DNA of 49,977 bases. Source: Sporosarcina ureae. Lineage in GTDB: Bacteria > Bacillota > Bacilli > Bacillales_A > Planococcaceae. The first letter of the stretch is position 1, and every line of letters begins with the position of its first letter. The notes under the pieces were generated by a model. It was not told the origin of the DNA. It saw only the letters and a list, made by a program, of their open reading frames with translations, and did no database searches. The position numbers and the translations under genes are program-made. Shown here in pieces: positions 7,676 through 16,316 of this stretch. The stretch covers positions 1-49,977 of the forward strand of contig NZ_JARIEA010000047.1 of NCBI RefSeq assembly GCF_029267015.1, given 5' to 3'.

Positions 7676-8881
7676 TCATCTGGGTGTAGGCAAAATCAGT
7701 TCCTTTGCAACGGATACACCTGAGCGCATGGCCGCTTTTCCTACCGCATGCGCAACAATTGTTGGAATACGATCATCAAACGGATCCGGAATGATGTAAT
7801 CATCACGCAGATCTTCATCCTTGATCAAATCTGCAATCGCGTACGTTGCTGCGAGCTTCATCTCTTCATTGATTTCTGTCGCTCTAACGTCTAGAGCTCC
7901 ACGGAATATGCCCGGGAATGCTAAGACGTTGTTGACTTGGTTAGGATAATCGGAACGGCCTGTCGCAATAATGCGCACACCGTATTCTTCAGCCAACTCC
8001 GGTTTCAACTCAGGCATTGGATTCGCAAGACCAAATACGATTGGATCTGTATTCATCAGCGCAATCAATTCCTTCGTTAGCAAGTTTGCAACAGATACAC
8101 CAACGAATATGTCTGCACCTTTCATTGCGTCTGCTAATGAACCTTCAATCTTCTCTCGATTCGTGACGCGTGACATTTCATGCTTCACATTATTCATTGC
8201 GTTCTCTCGGCCTTCATAAATAATTCCTTTTGAATCACACATAATAATGTTTTCGAAGCCCATACTCAACAATAGTTTTGTAATCGCAACTCCAGCGGCA
8301 CCGGCACCGTTCAAGACGATTTTAACTTCTTCTTTTTGTTTCCCCACTACTTTCAATGCATTAAGCAATCCAGCTCCTACTACAATTGCCGTGCCATGTT
8401 GATCGTCGTGGAAAATTGGAATACTACATTCTTCACGCAATCTACGCTCAATTTCGAAACAACGGGGAGCAGAGATATCTTCCAGATTTACCGCACCAAA
8501 TGTTGGGCTAATTGCTTTTACAATATTGACGATTTCATCCACATCTTTTGTATCAAGACATATAGGGAATGCATCGATCCCTGCAAATTGCTTCAGCAAT
8601 AATGCTTTTCCTTCCATTACTGGCAAAGCAGCCTCAGGACCGATATCTCCTAAACCAAGTACAGCCGTTCCATCTGTTACAACTGCAACTAAATTCCCCT
8701 TAATTGTATATTCATACGCTAGTGATGGGTCGTGAGCGATTTCTACACATGGTTCAGCCACTCCTGGCGAGTACGCCAAACTCAAATCCTCTTTATTCTC
8801 TAACGGTACTTTCGAAACGACTTCCATTTTTCCATTGTGAATTTGATGCATGTGTAAAGAAGATTTATACTTCCTGTTCAT
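7676..8881 (-). CDS. NAD(P)-dependent malic enzyme
   Basis: 401 residues, the short bacterial type (YtsJ/MaeB-like without a phosphotransacetylase domain). It oxidatively decarboxylates malate to pyruvate. Visible family features are LAYSPGVAEPC near the N-terminus, the substrate/metal region DGTAVLGLGDIGPEAALPVMEGK, the signature FHDDQHGTAIVVGAGLLNAL, and a Rossmann nucleotide loop IVLNGAGAAGVAITKLLL (about 190-206). FGLANPMPE and GRSDYPNQVNNVLAFPG complete the active site. Cofactor preference cannot be decided by eye. It has its own promoter (8932-8961) and terminator. The Rex/Fnr-like operators 207-332 bp upstream of its start would suit a redox enzyme. Confidence 0.92.
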   Translation of the reverse strand: MNRKYKSSLHMHQIHNGKMEVVSKVPLENKEDLSLAYSPGVAEPCVEIAHDPSLAYEYTIKGNLVAVVTDGTAVLGLGDIGPEAALPVMEGKALLLKQFAGIDAFPICLDTKDVDEIVNIVKAISPTFGAVNLEDISAPRCFEIERRLREECSIPIFHDDQHGTAIVVGAGLLNALKVVGKQKEEVKIVLNGAGAAGVAITKLLLSMGFENIIMCDSKGIIYEGRENAMNNVKHEMSRVTNREKIEGSLADAMKGADIFVGVSVANLLTKELIALMNTDPIVFGLANPMPELKPELAEEYGVRIIATGRSDYPNQVNNVLAFPGIFRGALDVRATEINEEMKLAATYAIADLIKDEDLRDDYIIPDPFDDRIPTIVAHAVGKAAMRSGVSVAKELILPTPR

Positions 8882-8931
8882 AATATCGCTCTCCCTGTCC
8901 GGTTTTTTATTGTTCCTTCGTGTTGGTAGTG

Positions 8932-8961
8932 ATTATAAGCGCAAACGCAAACCAATTACAA
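8932..8961 (-). promoter_or_regulatory. Sigma-A promoter of the malic enzyme gene
   Basis: On the minus strand a perfect TATAAT (8932-8937) lies 18 bp from TTGTAA (8956-8961, 4 of 6). The leader to the ATG would be about 45 nt. A perfect TTGACA lies farther upstream but without a convincing -10. Confidence 0.6.
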
Positions 8962-9087
8962 GCATCAATATTCTTTCAAATCAAAAAATTGTAAATTCGT
9001 AAGCGGTTACATTCCCTTTGTCAAAGGTTTTATACTGGTTTTAAAAAAAGTAAAAAAAGTTTTGACTTTTAGTCTTTTTAGTAGTAT

Positions 9088-9213
9088 GTGAAACGTTTCA
9101 CTTTTGACTTCATGGCTTGTGAAGCCCTTCACTAAGCGGTTTTGTGAAAACCTTCACGTAAAGATTTTACACGTGAAAACGGAATTATACAGTCAGTATG
9201 TGAAGTGTTTCAC
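9088..9213. promoter_or_regulatory. Cluster of four GTGAA-N4-TTCAC operators (Rex or Fnr type)
   Basis: Dyads at 9088-9101, 9119-9132, 9144-9157 and 9200-9213 all read GTGAA-N4-TTCAC, with N4 = ACGT, GCCC, AACC and GTGT. Each is preceded by T, giving TGTGAA-N4-TTCAC, the core of the Rex site TTGTGAA-N4-TTCACAA; it also fits Fnr/Crp TGTGA-N6-TCACA except for the last base. The cluster lies between the malic enzyme (transcribed left) and a 29-codon ORF (transcribed right). On the plus strand a TTATAC/TATACA -10-like element lies at 9185-9191, between the third and fourth sites. Confidence 0.75.
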
Positions 9214-9259
9214 TTTTTAAACGAAGAAAAAAATTGAACTTTTCGGGAGGTGTATTCGG

Positions 9260-9349
9260 ATGATTTCGGTTTTTTATGCGAGTTTATTCAATAATTTATT
9301 AACGAATTATAAGTATTACGACTGCCCTATATGTACTATAAATCTATAA
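9260..9349 (+). CDS. Possible 29-residue peptide downstream of the operator cluster
   Basis: An ATG at 9260 preceded by GGGAGGTG at optimal distance opens a 29-codon frame ending TAA at 9347-9349. The peptide is aromatic/hydrophobic with a Cys pair, CPIC, near its end. It lies on the strand opposite to its neighbours, just after four Rex/Fnr-like sites, and ends about 40 bp before a bidirectional hairpin. I know no family for it; it may be a regulatory peptide or the remains of a lost gene's leader. Confidence 0.35.
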   Translation: MISVFYASLFNNLLTNYKYYDCPICTINL

Positions 9350-9387
9350 ATAATGTAAAACATTCAACCAACAATAAACTGGACGAT

Positions 9388-9426
9388 AAAAAACTCACAG
9401 CAGATACGTCTACTGTGAGTTTTCAT
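9388..9426. terminator. Bidirectional terminator between spoVT and the 29-codon ORF
   Basis: ACTCACAG-cagatacgtcta-CTGTGAGT, a perfect 8-bp stem. On the minus strand it is followed by TTTTTT, terminating spoVT; on the plus strand TTTTCATT follows and would be weaker. Confidence 0.85.
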
Positions 9427-9455
9427 TAAAAATTTTACATATTTATCAAACTTGC

Positions 9456-9992
9456 TTAGTTTTCCATTTGTTTTGCCAAGAAATTGGCTGCTGTCTCTGC
9501 AGCCTTTTGTTCAACTTCACCAACAAAGTGAACCTTTGACAGCAAATAGATCGCGCCTATTGCATCACCATTTGTAATAATTGGTGCTATACAATAGGAT
9601 TTAATCTGCTCCACTTGACCCGGCACCCATTCGACCGTCTTTTCGTGTTTTTCCATGATAGTGGACCTACCATTAAGGATCTCCTCACAAACGGGTGACA
9701 ATTGGCGGTTCATATAATCTTTCTTGGCAAGACCCGCCACCGCGAGCATCTCGTCACGGTCACTGATCAACGCCGGCGTACCAATTGTTTCGTAAAGTGA
9801 TTCCGCATATTCCACAGCAAATTCACCAAGCTCTGATATAGGTGAATACTTCTTTAATATGACTTCCCCTTCACGATCGGTGAATATTTCCAAAGGGTCA
9901 CCTTCACGAATGCGAAGTGTCCTTCTAATTTCTTTTGGTATCACAACTCTTCCCAAGTCATCAATTCTGCGGACAATACCCGTTGCTTTCAT
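9456..9992 (-). CDS. spoVT: Stage V sporulation transcriptional regulator SpoVT
   Basis: 178 residues from the ATG at 9992, the length of B. subtilis SpoVT; an upstream in-frame extension is rejected because AAGTGAGG sits just before this ATG and the family begins MKATGIVRRIDDLGR. Residues 1-50 form the AbrB-type swapped-hairpin DNA-binding domain (RRIDDLGRVVIPKEIRRTLRIREGDPLEIF). The remainder is a GAF-like domain. SpoVT tunes sigma-G-dependent genes in the forespore. A sigma-G promoter with exact CATACTA lies 44-74 bp upstream of the start. Confidence 0.96.
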   Translation of the reverse strand: MKATGIVRRIDDLGRVVIPKEIRRTLRIREGDPLEIFTDREGEVILKKYSPISELGEFAVEYAESLYETIGTPALISDRDEMLAVAGLAKKDYMNRQLSPVCEEILNGRSTIMEKHEKTVEWVPGQVEQIKSYCIAPIITNGDAIGAIYLLSKVHFVGEVEQKAAETAANFLAKQMEN

Positions 9993-10035
9993 GTATAATG
10001 CCTCACTTTCTCGAAATGAAATGTATTTCTGAGAG

Positions 10036-10066
10036 TAGTATGCATCAACATTGGTCATTTTATGCA
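10036..10066 (-). promoter_or_regulatory. Sigma-G (forespore) promoter of spoVT
   Basis: On the minus strand TGCATA (10061-10066) and CATACTA (10036-10042) are 18 bp apart. They fit the sigma-G consensus (TGhATA, N17-18, CATnhTA). The promoter overlaps the end of mfd. Confidence 0.8.
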
Positions 10067-10075
10067 ATCGAGGTG

Positions 10076-13000
10076 TTACAAGGCATCCGAAGATTCTACT
10101 TCCTTTGCCGTTTCCTGCATCGTGTGTACCATGTCTTCGACCATATCGAACTCCGTGAACTGATTGGACTTCTTTTCATTCACGGTTACAGTAATTTGTC
10201 CATTATCAATAGTTAGTCCAACTGCATGGCCAAACTTCAACGAGCGTTCCATCAGTTTTGCGCCGTCAGCACGAGCTGTTCCTTCTTCAGATAAACGAAT
10301 TTCTACTATACCTTGCACATTTTTGATGGAGACCACGCCAGCATCACGTCCCCAAGCCTTCATGCGTCCAACGCGTAGCAATAGGTCAGCTTCAAATGGC
10401 ATATCGCCAAAGCGGTCGATCATTTCATCGACGAGCTCCAAGTAATCCTCATCGCCCGTAATCGCTTTTACGCGTTTATACATTTGGATTTTTTGATAAC
10501 CGTCTTGAATGTATGTTTCAGGCAAGTATGCATTAATAGGCAAAGAAATTTCGACATCCACTTTATCTTCTTTGACAACACCGGTCTGTCTTTCTTCTAT
10601 CGCTTCTTGTAGCAATTGCGAATACAAATCGAAACCGACTGAATCAATAAATCCATGTTGCTGTGAGCCGAGTAAATTTCCTGCCCCTCGAATGGATAGA
10701 TCACGCATCGCAATTTTAAAGCCAGATCCAAGTTCAGTGAACTCTTTAATCGCCTGCAAGCGATTTTCCGCGACTTCAGTCAACACTTTATCACGCTGAT
10801 AGAGCATATAGCTGTATGCTACACGGTTTGAACGGCCGACCCGTCCACGCAATTGATAGAGCTGTGACAGCCCCATCCGATCCGCGTCATGAACAATCAA
10901 CGTATTGACGTTCGGGATGTCGATTCCTGTTTCAATGATGGTTGTCGTAACAAGCACATCAAATTCCCCTTCAAGGAAACTCAAAATCACCGCTTCCAGG
11001 GCAGCTTCCCCCATACGACCGTGCGCAGAGGCAATACGTGCTTCAGGTACCAAGTCACGGATTTCCTGCACTTTGCGATCCATATCTTCTACTCGGTTAT
11101 ATAAATAGAAGACCTGTCCGCCGCGGCCCATCTCTCGCTCAATTGCTTCTCGTACCAAACCACCGTTATATTCCATGACATATGTCTGGACAGGGAAGCG
11201 ATTGGCTGGTGGTGTTTCAATGACAGACAGGTCACGTACGCCCATCATTGACATATGCAAAGTTCTTGGAATCGGTGTTGCAGTCAACGTCAGCACGTCT
11301 ACGTTATTTTTCAACTGCTTCAACTTTTCTTTATGTGTTACACCAAAACGTTGCTCTTCATCGACAACGAGAAGCCCAAGATCTTGATACACTACGTCTT
11401 TTGACAATAATCGATGTGTACCGATGACAATATCGACAGTTCCCGCTTTCAGTCCTTTGATCGTTTCATCTTGTTCTTTCTTCGTGCGAAAACGATTAAG
11501 TAATGAAACGGTTACAGGATAATCCGCGAAACGTTCTTTCATCGTCTCAAAATGTTGCTGTGCCAAAATAGTAGTCGGCACCAAAAAGGCCACTTGTTTA
11601 CCGTTCGTTACCGCTTTAAATGCAGCACGGATCGCAACTTCCGTTTTTCCATACCCTACATCCCCACATAACAATCGATCCATTGGTCGTATACGTTCCA
11701 TATCTTTTTTGATTTCATCAATGGATTGCAACTGGTCTTGCGTTTCTTCATACGGGAAAGCATTTTCAAATGAACGTTGCAAATCATCGTCTTCACCAAA
11801 AGCAAATCCTTTTTCCGCTTCTCGCCTTGCGTACAACTTGATCAAGTCATCTGCAATATCTTGTATGGCCGCTGTCACTTTGCGTTTTGTTTTAACCCAA
11901 TCGGTACCGCCAAGTTTATGTAACTTCGGCTCTTTTTCACCGGAAGCGACATACTTTTGAATTAAATCAATCTGATCAGCAGGTACAAAGAGTTTATCTT
12001 CACCGCGGTAACGAATATCTAAATAGTCTTTCTGGATGCCTTTGACATCAAGCGTAACGACGCCATAATATTTCCCGATACCGTGATGAACATGGACGAT
12101 ATAGTCGCCCGGCTTGATTTCCGAGTAACTTTTGATCCGCTCAGCGTTCGTTAGTTTAGGGGCTCGTGCTTTACGTTTCGGCTTGCCTGTAAACAGCTCT
12201 GCATCTGTAATAACCGCAAGTTTCTGAAACGGCAATTCAAATCCCGCAGACAAATCCCCTTCTATAATCGACAATATACCTTCTTTACTAGGCTTACCAT
12301 CTATCACTGCTTCTATATCATACTCTCGTAAAATCTCTTGGATCGTATGCATTCTTTCATTTGAAGAAGCCAATAGAAAGACGTTATATTTACCTTGCTT
12401 CCAACGCTCTATTTCACTTTTCAGCAGAGGCATCTGGCTATGGAATTGTTGCATCGGCTTACAAGAAATCGAAATAGACTTCTTAATAGTAAATCCAGGT
12501 ACCGCACGTGTAAATAAAGATAGATAGAATCGTTGCTGCTTAATACCCTCAAGTACTTGTTCGTATTTCCACGCTAGTTTCGTATCATGTAGCATTTTCC
12601 CGTCTTCAAGCATCGAAAGCTGATACTCCTGCTCTTCTGACTCCAACGTAGCCGCCGATTCTTGTATGCGGCCCAATTCATCAAAAATGATAAGACCGTT
12701 TGTCGGCAAGTAATCCGTCAACATCGCACTTGCTTCAGAGGAAAATGACGCGTATTTCTTCATCGCTTCTGGCACAATACCATCTTTCATCATGCCTATA
12801 TCTTGCATAATCGTCATCAATAATTGTTGTTGTAATTCTTCACTTTTAATTTTTGTTAAACTTTCGCCCAACGCTTGCTCCACTTTTTGTGAAACTTGTT
12901 GTAATTCATCAGGTGTCCAGATAAATTCGGTCGCTGGTAACAAAGTAATTGAATCCAATTTACCTGTAGAACGCTGATCTTCTGCCGAAAATGTCCGGAT

Positions 13001-13609
13001 CGAATCAATTGTCGTATCGAATAACTCTATACGTACAGGTTCTGCCATCGTCAGCGGATAGACGTCTAATATTCCGCCACGCAACGCAAATTCACCCGGT
13101 GCACTCACCAGGTCTTTTCGTATATAGCCCATGGATACAAGCTTCTCTAGCCAAATACCCATATCAATCTCATCATCTGTCGTAGCCGTTACATAGTGTG
13201 CCAACCAGCGTTCCTTTGACGGCAATAACTTGCGCAAGCCCGCAACTGGCGTGATATATATACCACTACCTGTACGCGCCATGTGGTCTAGCGTGTCAAT
13301 CCTGCCTGCACGCAGTTCATAACTAGCGAATGAAAAGTCTGCAGCAACCAATTCTTCCGCTGTATACAAGTGAATATGCTCATCACTAACCAATTTACTT
13401 ACATCTTCATATGTTCGTTGTGCTTGAAGCATATTGGGTGAGACAATCAAGACAGGACGTGTCAGTGACTGCTGAATTAGTTTAAAGAAAATCGCTTTGG
13501 AACCACCTGAAAGACCTGTAATCAACTGCTGATCCTGTCCATCTTCTAAATCGTTCAGCAATCCTCGAATCTCTTTCTCTTCCAGAAAAAGTTGTTCTAT
13601 TACTCCCAC
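10076..13609 (-). CDS. mfd: Transcription-repair coupling factor Mfd
   Basis: 1177 residues, full length for Mfd. The N-terminal UvrB-like region (about 1-350) carries LITGLSGGSKAIFFKLI. The RNA polymerase-interaction domain follows (about 480-560, GDYIVHVHHGIGKYYGV). Then comes the RecG-like translocase with Walker A GDVGYGKTEVAIRAAFKA, the DEEQRFGV motif II, TATPIPRTLHMS and QLRGRVGRSNR. Mfd releases stalled RNA polymerase and recruits UvrA. The start is GTG at 13607-13609 with GGAGGAGG upstream. A terminator separates it from fin, so it needs its own promoter. Confidence 0.97.
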   Translation of the reverse strand: MGVIEQLFLEEKEIRGLLNDLEDGQDQQLITGLSGGSKAIFFKLIQQSLTRPVLIVSPNMLQAQRTYEDVSKLVSDEHIHLYTAEELVAADFSFASYELRAGRIDTLDHMARTGSGIYITPVAGLRKLLPSKERWLAHYVTATTDDEIDMGIWLEKLVSMGYIRKDLVSAPGEFALRGGILDVYPLTMAEPVRIELFDTTIDSIRTFSAEDQRSTGKLDSITLLPATEFIWTPDELQQVSQKVEQALGESLTKIKSEELQQQLLMTIMQDIGMMKDGIVPEAMKKYASFSSEASAMLTDYLPTNGLIIFDELGRIQESAATLESEEQEYQLSMLEDGKMLHDTKLAWKYEQVLEGIKQQRFYLSLFTRAVPGFTIKKSISISCKPMQQFHSQMPLLKSEIERWKQGKYNVFLLASSNERMHTIQEILREYDIEAVIDGKPSKEGILSIIEGDLSAGFELPFQKLAVITDAELFTGKPKRKARAPKLTNAERIKSYSEIKPGDYIVHVHHGIGKYYGVVTLDVKGIQKDYLDIRYRGEDKLFVPADQIDLIQKYVASGEKEPKLHKLGGTDWVKTKRKVTAAIQDIADDLIKLYARREAEKGFAFGEDDDLQRSFENAFPYEETQDQLQSIDEIKKDMERIRPMDRLLCGDVGYGKTEVAIRAAFKAVTNGKQVAFLVPTTILAQQHFETMKERFADYPVTVSLLNRFRTKKEQDETIKGLKAGTVDIVIGTHRLLSKDVVYQDLGLLVVDEEQRFGVTHKEKLKQLKNNVDVLTLTATPIPRTLHMSMMGVRDLSVIETPPANRFPVQTYVMEYNGGLVREAIEREMGRGGQVFYLYNRVEDMDRKVQEIRDLVPEARIASAHGRMGEAALEAVILSFLEGEFDVLVTTTIIETGIDIPNVNTLIVHDADRMGLSQLYQLRGRVGRSNRVAYSYMLYQRDKVLTEVAENRLQAIKEFTELGSGFKIAMRDLSIRGAGNLLGSQQHGFIDSVGFDLYSQLLQEAIEERQTGVVKEDKVDVEISLPINAYLPETYIQDGYQKIQMYKRVKAITGDEDYLELVDEMIDRFGDMPFEADLLLRVGRMKAWGRDAGVVSIKNVQGIVEIRLSEEGTARADGAKLMERSLKFGHAVGLTIDNGQITVTVNEKKSNQFTEFDMVEDMVHTMQETAKEVESSDAL

Positions 13610-13675
13610 TCGGCTCCTCCTCCTTATCTATTAAATTAGTTTATCTATTTATGTCGATCAGAATACTTTATACAC

Positions 13676-13702
13676 AAAAAGCTTTGGCAATCAGCGCCAA
13701 AG
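13676..13702 (-). terminator. Terminator after fin
   Basis: On the minus strand GCTTTGGC-gctgatt-GCCAAAGC is a perfect 8-bp stem followed by TTTTTG, 11 bp past the fin stop. Confidence 0.88.
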
Positions 13703-13712
13703 CATCTGTTAC

Positions 13713-13931
13713 TTATTGTAACCATTTCTTTAAGGTGTAATAATCCGGGAACTTCTGCAATGATTGCTCGCAGTGTTCACAAATACATCGTATGTGCAAG
13801 CCACCATCCGGATCTACGGATAAATATGAACTTTTATCTGCGTCGTCTAACTGACTGATAGTTTCCTTGGCCGATTCAAATGGAATGGAGCCCATTTCCG
13901 TCTGGCAGTGATTGCAAGAATAACGGATCAT
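13713..13931 (-). CDS. fin: Anti-sigma-F factor Fin (YabK)
   Basis: 72 residues from the ATG at 13931 (MIRYSCNHCQTEMG), chosen because GGTGAAGAG precedes it and family members start MxxYxC. Two Cys pairs, CNHC near residue 6 and CEHC near residue 52, form the zinc site typical of Fin/YabK. In B. subtilis Fin inhibits sigma-F and helps the change from sigma-F to sigma-G in the forespore. It lies between pth and mfd as in B. subtilis. The fragment upstream of the ATG is not homologous to anything I recognise. Confidence 0.9.
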   Translation of the reverse strand: MIRYSCNHCQTEMGSIPFESAKETISQLDDADKSSYLSVDPDGGLHIRCICEHCEQSLQKFPDYYTLKKWLQ

Positions 13932-13984
13932 ACTCTCTTCACCTTCCTTTTTCAAAGTATAGGCAAAGAGTGGCGGTATTATGC

Positions 13985-14548
13985 TTATCCGTTAAATTTA
14001 TTCATCACTTCGAGGAATGGTGTCTTTTTTGTCCATTCTTCACAAGCATCTGCACTTTTTTGTATCGCATCTTCAATCAACGGCTGCTCGTCCTTGCTAA
14101 ATGGAGATAATACATAGTCAGCGACTTTCATGCCACCATTTGGACGGTCAACACCGATACGGATCCGATTGAATTCAGACGTGCCTAGGTGTGCAATGAG
14201 CGACTTCATACCATTGTGGCCGCCAGCACTTCCTTTTTGTCGAAGTCGAATCTTTCCTGCAGGTAAATCTAAATCATCGTATAACACAACAATTTCTTCA
14301 TCATTTACTTCAAAATAATCCGCTAAAGGACGAACGCATTCTCCAGACAAGTTCATATACGTCATAGGCTTCAGTAAAATCACTTTACCTTCAGGTGTAT
14401 GGACGGTTGTAAATTGCCCATTAAACTTTTGCTGGAATGCTGGTGCTTGAAAGCGTTTAGCTAATTCATCAATGACTTGAAATCCAATATTGTGACGCGT
14501 GTTTTCATAGTTCTTCCCGGGATTTCCGAGACCAATTAGTAATTTCAT
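13985..14548 (-). CDS. pth: Peptidyl-tRNA hydrolase (Pth/SpoVC)
   Basis: 187 residues from ATG 14548 ([20 protein letters not shown]), preceded by GGAAGAG. It cleaves peptidyl-tRNA released by abortive translation. Family residues are visible: N (GLGNPG), the catalytic H in [21 protein letters not shown] and [10 protein letters not shown]. It follows ctc, from which it is separated by a hairpin terminator that overlaps the upstream extension of the frame; that supports the shorter start. Confidence 0.96.
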   Translation of the reverse strand: MKLLIGLGNPGKNYENTRHNIGFQVIDELAKRFQAPAFQQKFNGQFTTVHTPEGKVILLKPMTYMNLSGECVRPLADYFEVNDEEIVVLYDDLDLPAGKIRLRQKGSAGGHNGMKSLIAHLGTSEFNRIRIGVDRPNGGMKVADYVLSPFSKDEQPLIEDAIQKSADACEEWTKKTPFLEVMNKFNG

Positions 14549-14586
14549 GTTTTTCTCTTCCTTTTCTAAACGATATATATACATAG

Positions 14587-14620
14587 AAAAGGAGCGCACG
14601 GTTTACACTCGTGCGCCCAT
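14587..14620 (-). terminator. Terminator after ctc
   Basis: On the minus strand GCGCACG-agtgtaaac-CGTGCGC is a perfect 7-bp GC-rich stem extended by flanking G/C pairs and followed by CTCCTTTTC. The T tract is short, so it may be partial and allow read-through into pth. Confidence 0.65.
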
Positions 14621-14628
14621 TTTGTAAC

Positions 14629-15258
14629 TTATTTTTCTTCTTTATCTTCACCGATTACTTCCGGCTCTGCTTCAGTGCTTTCAGTAGCTTCATCCAATGC
14701 TTCTAGTTCAGCTTCAGTACGTGGTGCAGAGATTGTTACTAATCCTACTTCATCTTCAGTCAGGATTTCAAACTTCACTTTGTCGCGGATATCGCCAACA
14801 AGAATCGTTTCTCCGATTTGAAGTTCAGAAACATCAACGTCGATATGATCAGGAATTTCAGAAGGTTTTACGCGGATTGTAACTTCCCATACTGGTTGTT
14901 GAACAGTTCCGCCTTCTTTTTCACCTGGAGCAGTTCCAACTAAGTTGATTGCTACGTCTACTTCAAGCTCTTCTGTCATGTTGATCGCTAAGAAGTCAGC
15001 GTGTGTAAGGAAACCAGTCAATACGTCAGACTGGTAATCGTTTAGTACAACGTTTACATCTTTATCTTCAACAGTCAGTTTGATTACGCCATTTCTTCCT
15101 GTTTCACGAAGTGTGTCTAGAAGATCGCGTTCTTTTACTGCAATTGGTGTGCTTTCCGTTTTATAACCATAAACTACGGAAGGAATCCAACCATTTTTTC
15201 GTAATTCGCTTACTGTTTTCTTGTCAGTTTCTCTTGATTTCGACTGAATTGTGCTCAT
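14629..15258 (-). CDS. ctc: Ribosomal protein L25/general stress protein Ctc
   Basis: 209 residues: an N-terminal L25 5S-rRNA-binding domain (about 1-90, STIQSKSRETDKKTVSELRK) and a beta-rich TL5/CTC C-terminal domain (about 95-185), then an acidic tail ending EVIGEDKEEK. Ctc binds 5S rRNA in the 50S subunit and in B. subtilis is induced by sigma-B. I could not find a sigma-B promoter in the 71-bp gap to prs; a GACAAGT-ttaac-ACTTGTC stem-loop occupies part of it. Confidence 0.95.
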   Translation of the reverse strand: MSTIQSKSRETDKKTVSELRKNGWIPSVVYGYKTESTPIAVKERDLLDTLRETGRNGVIKLTVEDKDVNVVLNDYQSDVLTGFLTHADFLAINMTEELEVDVAINLVGTAPGEKEGGTVQQPVWEVTIRVKPSEIPDHIDVDVSELQIGETILVGDIRDKVKFEILTEDEVGLVTISAPRTEAELEALDEATESTEAEPEVIGEDKEEK

Positions 15259-15310
15259 TTGTCAAGTCACCTATCCTATCTTAATTTTTTTGGGATTTTT
15301 AATATCAGAA

Positions 15311-15328
15311 GACAAGTGTTAACTTGTC
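15311..15328. other. Short palindromic stem-loop between prs and ctc
   Basis: GACAAGT-gtta-ACTTGTC forms a perfect 7-bp stem just after the prs stop codon. It lacks a T tract on the minus strand (TTCTGATATT follows), so it is more likely an mRNA-processing or stability element than a full terminator. Confidence 0.4.
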
Positions 15329-15329
15329 A

Positions 15330-16289
15330 TCACTCAAATAATGTACTTACAGATTTGTTCTCAAACACACGTATAATTGCAGATGCCAATAGTGGCGCAA
15401 TAGATAGCTGTTTGATCTTTGGAGATTGTTTACTTTCCGGCAATTTAATAGAATTCGTAATCACTAATTGCTTGATTTGAGAATTATTAATGCGCTCAAT
15501 CGCTGGTCCGGATAAAACAGGGTGTGAACAACAAGCATACACTTCTTTGGCTCCACTTTCAATTAAGGCGCTCGCAGCAATAGTGATAGTACCGGCTGTA
15601 TCGATAATATCATCGATCAATATCGCGGTCTTTCCTTCTACATTGCCAACGATATTCATGACCTCCGCTACGTTCGGACGTGGACGACGCTTATCAATAA
15701 TCGCAATTGGCGCTTTCATACGATCAGCCATTTTACGCGCACGTGTTACACCGCCGTGGTCAGGTGAAACGATAACCAAGTCATCGCCGCCTAGTCCTTC
15801 GCTCTGGAAGTACTCAGTTAAGATCGGTTCTGCAATCAAGTGATCGATTGGAATGTCGAAGAAACCTTGAATTTGTGGTGCATGCAGGTCTACTGCAATT
15901 ACGCGGTCAGCTCCTGCTTTTTCTAGTAAGTTCGCAACTAATTTAGCCGTGATAGGTTCACGTGAACTCGCTTTACGGTCTTGGCGTGCATAGCCGTAAT
16001 ATGGCATTACCACGTTAATCGTACGCGCAGAAGCACGCATTAAGGCATCTAGCATAATGAGAAGCTCCATGAGATTATCGTTGACCGGATTAGAAGTGGA
16101 TTGAATAACAAATACTTCACAGCCACGGATGCTTTCATCGATATTGATTTGGATTTCTCCGTCACTAAAACGTTTGACTGAGAGTTTGCCGAGCGGAAGC
16201 CCGATTTGCTCTGCTACTTCTTGTGCAAGTGGTTCATTCGCAGTTAAAGAAAAGATTTTCAGTTTGTCGTTTGGATAATGATTTGCCAT
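15330..16289 (-). CDS. prs: Ribose-phosphate pyrophosphokinase (PRPP synthase)
   Basis: 319 residues. It makes 5-phosphoribosyl-1-pyrophosphate from ribose 5-phosphate and ATP. The signature [18 protein letters not shown] (about 130-147) binds the divalent cation, [19 protein letters not shown] follows, and the PRPP-binding loop is [12 protein letters not shown] (about 219-230). It lies 27 bp downstream of glmU, the conserved glmU-prs pair. PRPP is both a purine precursor and the effector of PurR, which is encoded nearby. Confidence 0.97.
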   Translation of the reverse strand: MANHYPNDKLKIFSLTANEPLAQEVAEQIGLPLGKLSVKRFSDGEIQINIDESIRGCEVFVIQSTSNPVNDNLMELLIMLDALMRASARTINVVMPYYGYARQDRKASSREPITAKLVANLLEKAGADRVIAVDLHAPQIQGFFDIPIDHLIAEPILTEYFQSEGLGGDDLVIVSPDHGGVTRARKMADRMKAPIAIIDKRRPRPNVAEVMNIVGNVEGKTAILIDDIIDTAGTITIAASALIESGAKEVYACCSHPVLSGPAIERINNSQIKQLVITNSIKLPESKQSPKIKQLSIAPLLASAIIRVFENKSVSTLFE

Positions 16290-16316
16290 GATGGCCCTCC
16301 TGTTGGTTGGGTAAGA

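Noticed and set aside
9088..9101. CcpA cre site (GTGAAACGTTTCAC)
   Set aside because: The palindrome is two bases shorter than a cre, and the three sister sites lack the central CG. GTGAA-N4-TTCAC fits Rex better.
15259..15329. Sigma-B promoter for ctc
   Set aside because: No GTTT and GGGWA pair with proper spacing is present in the gap.
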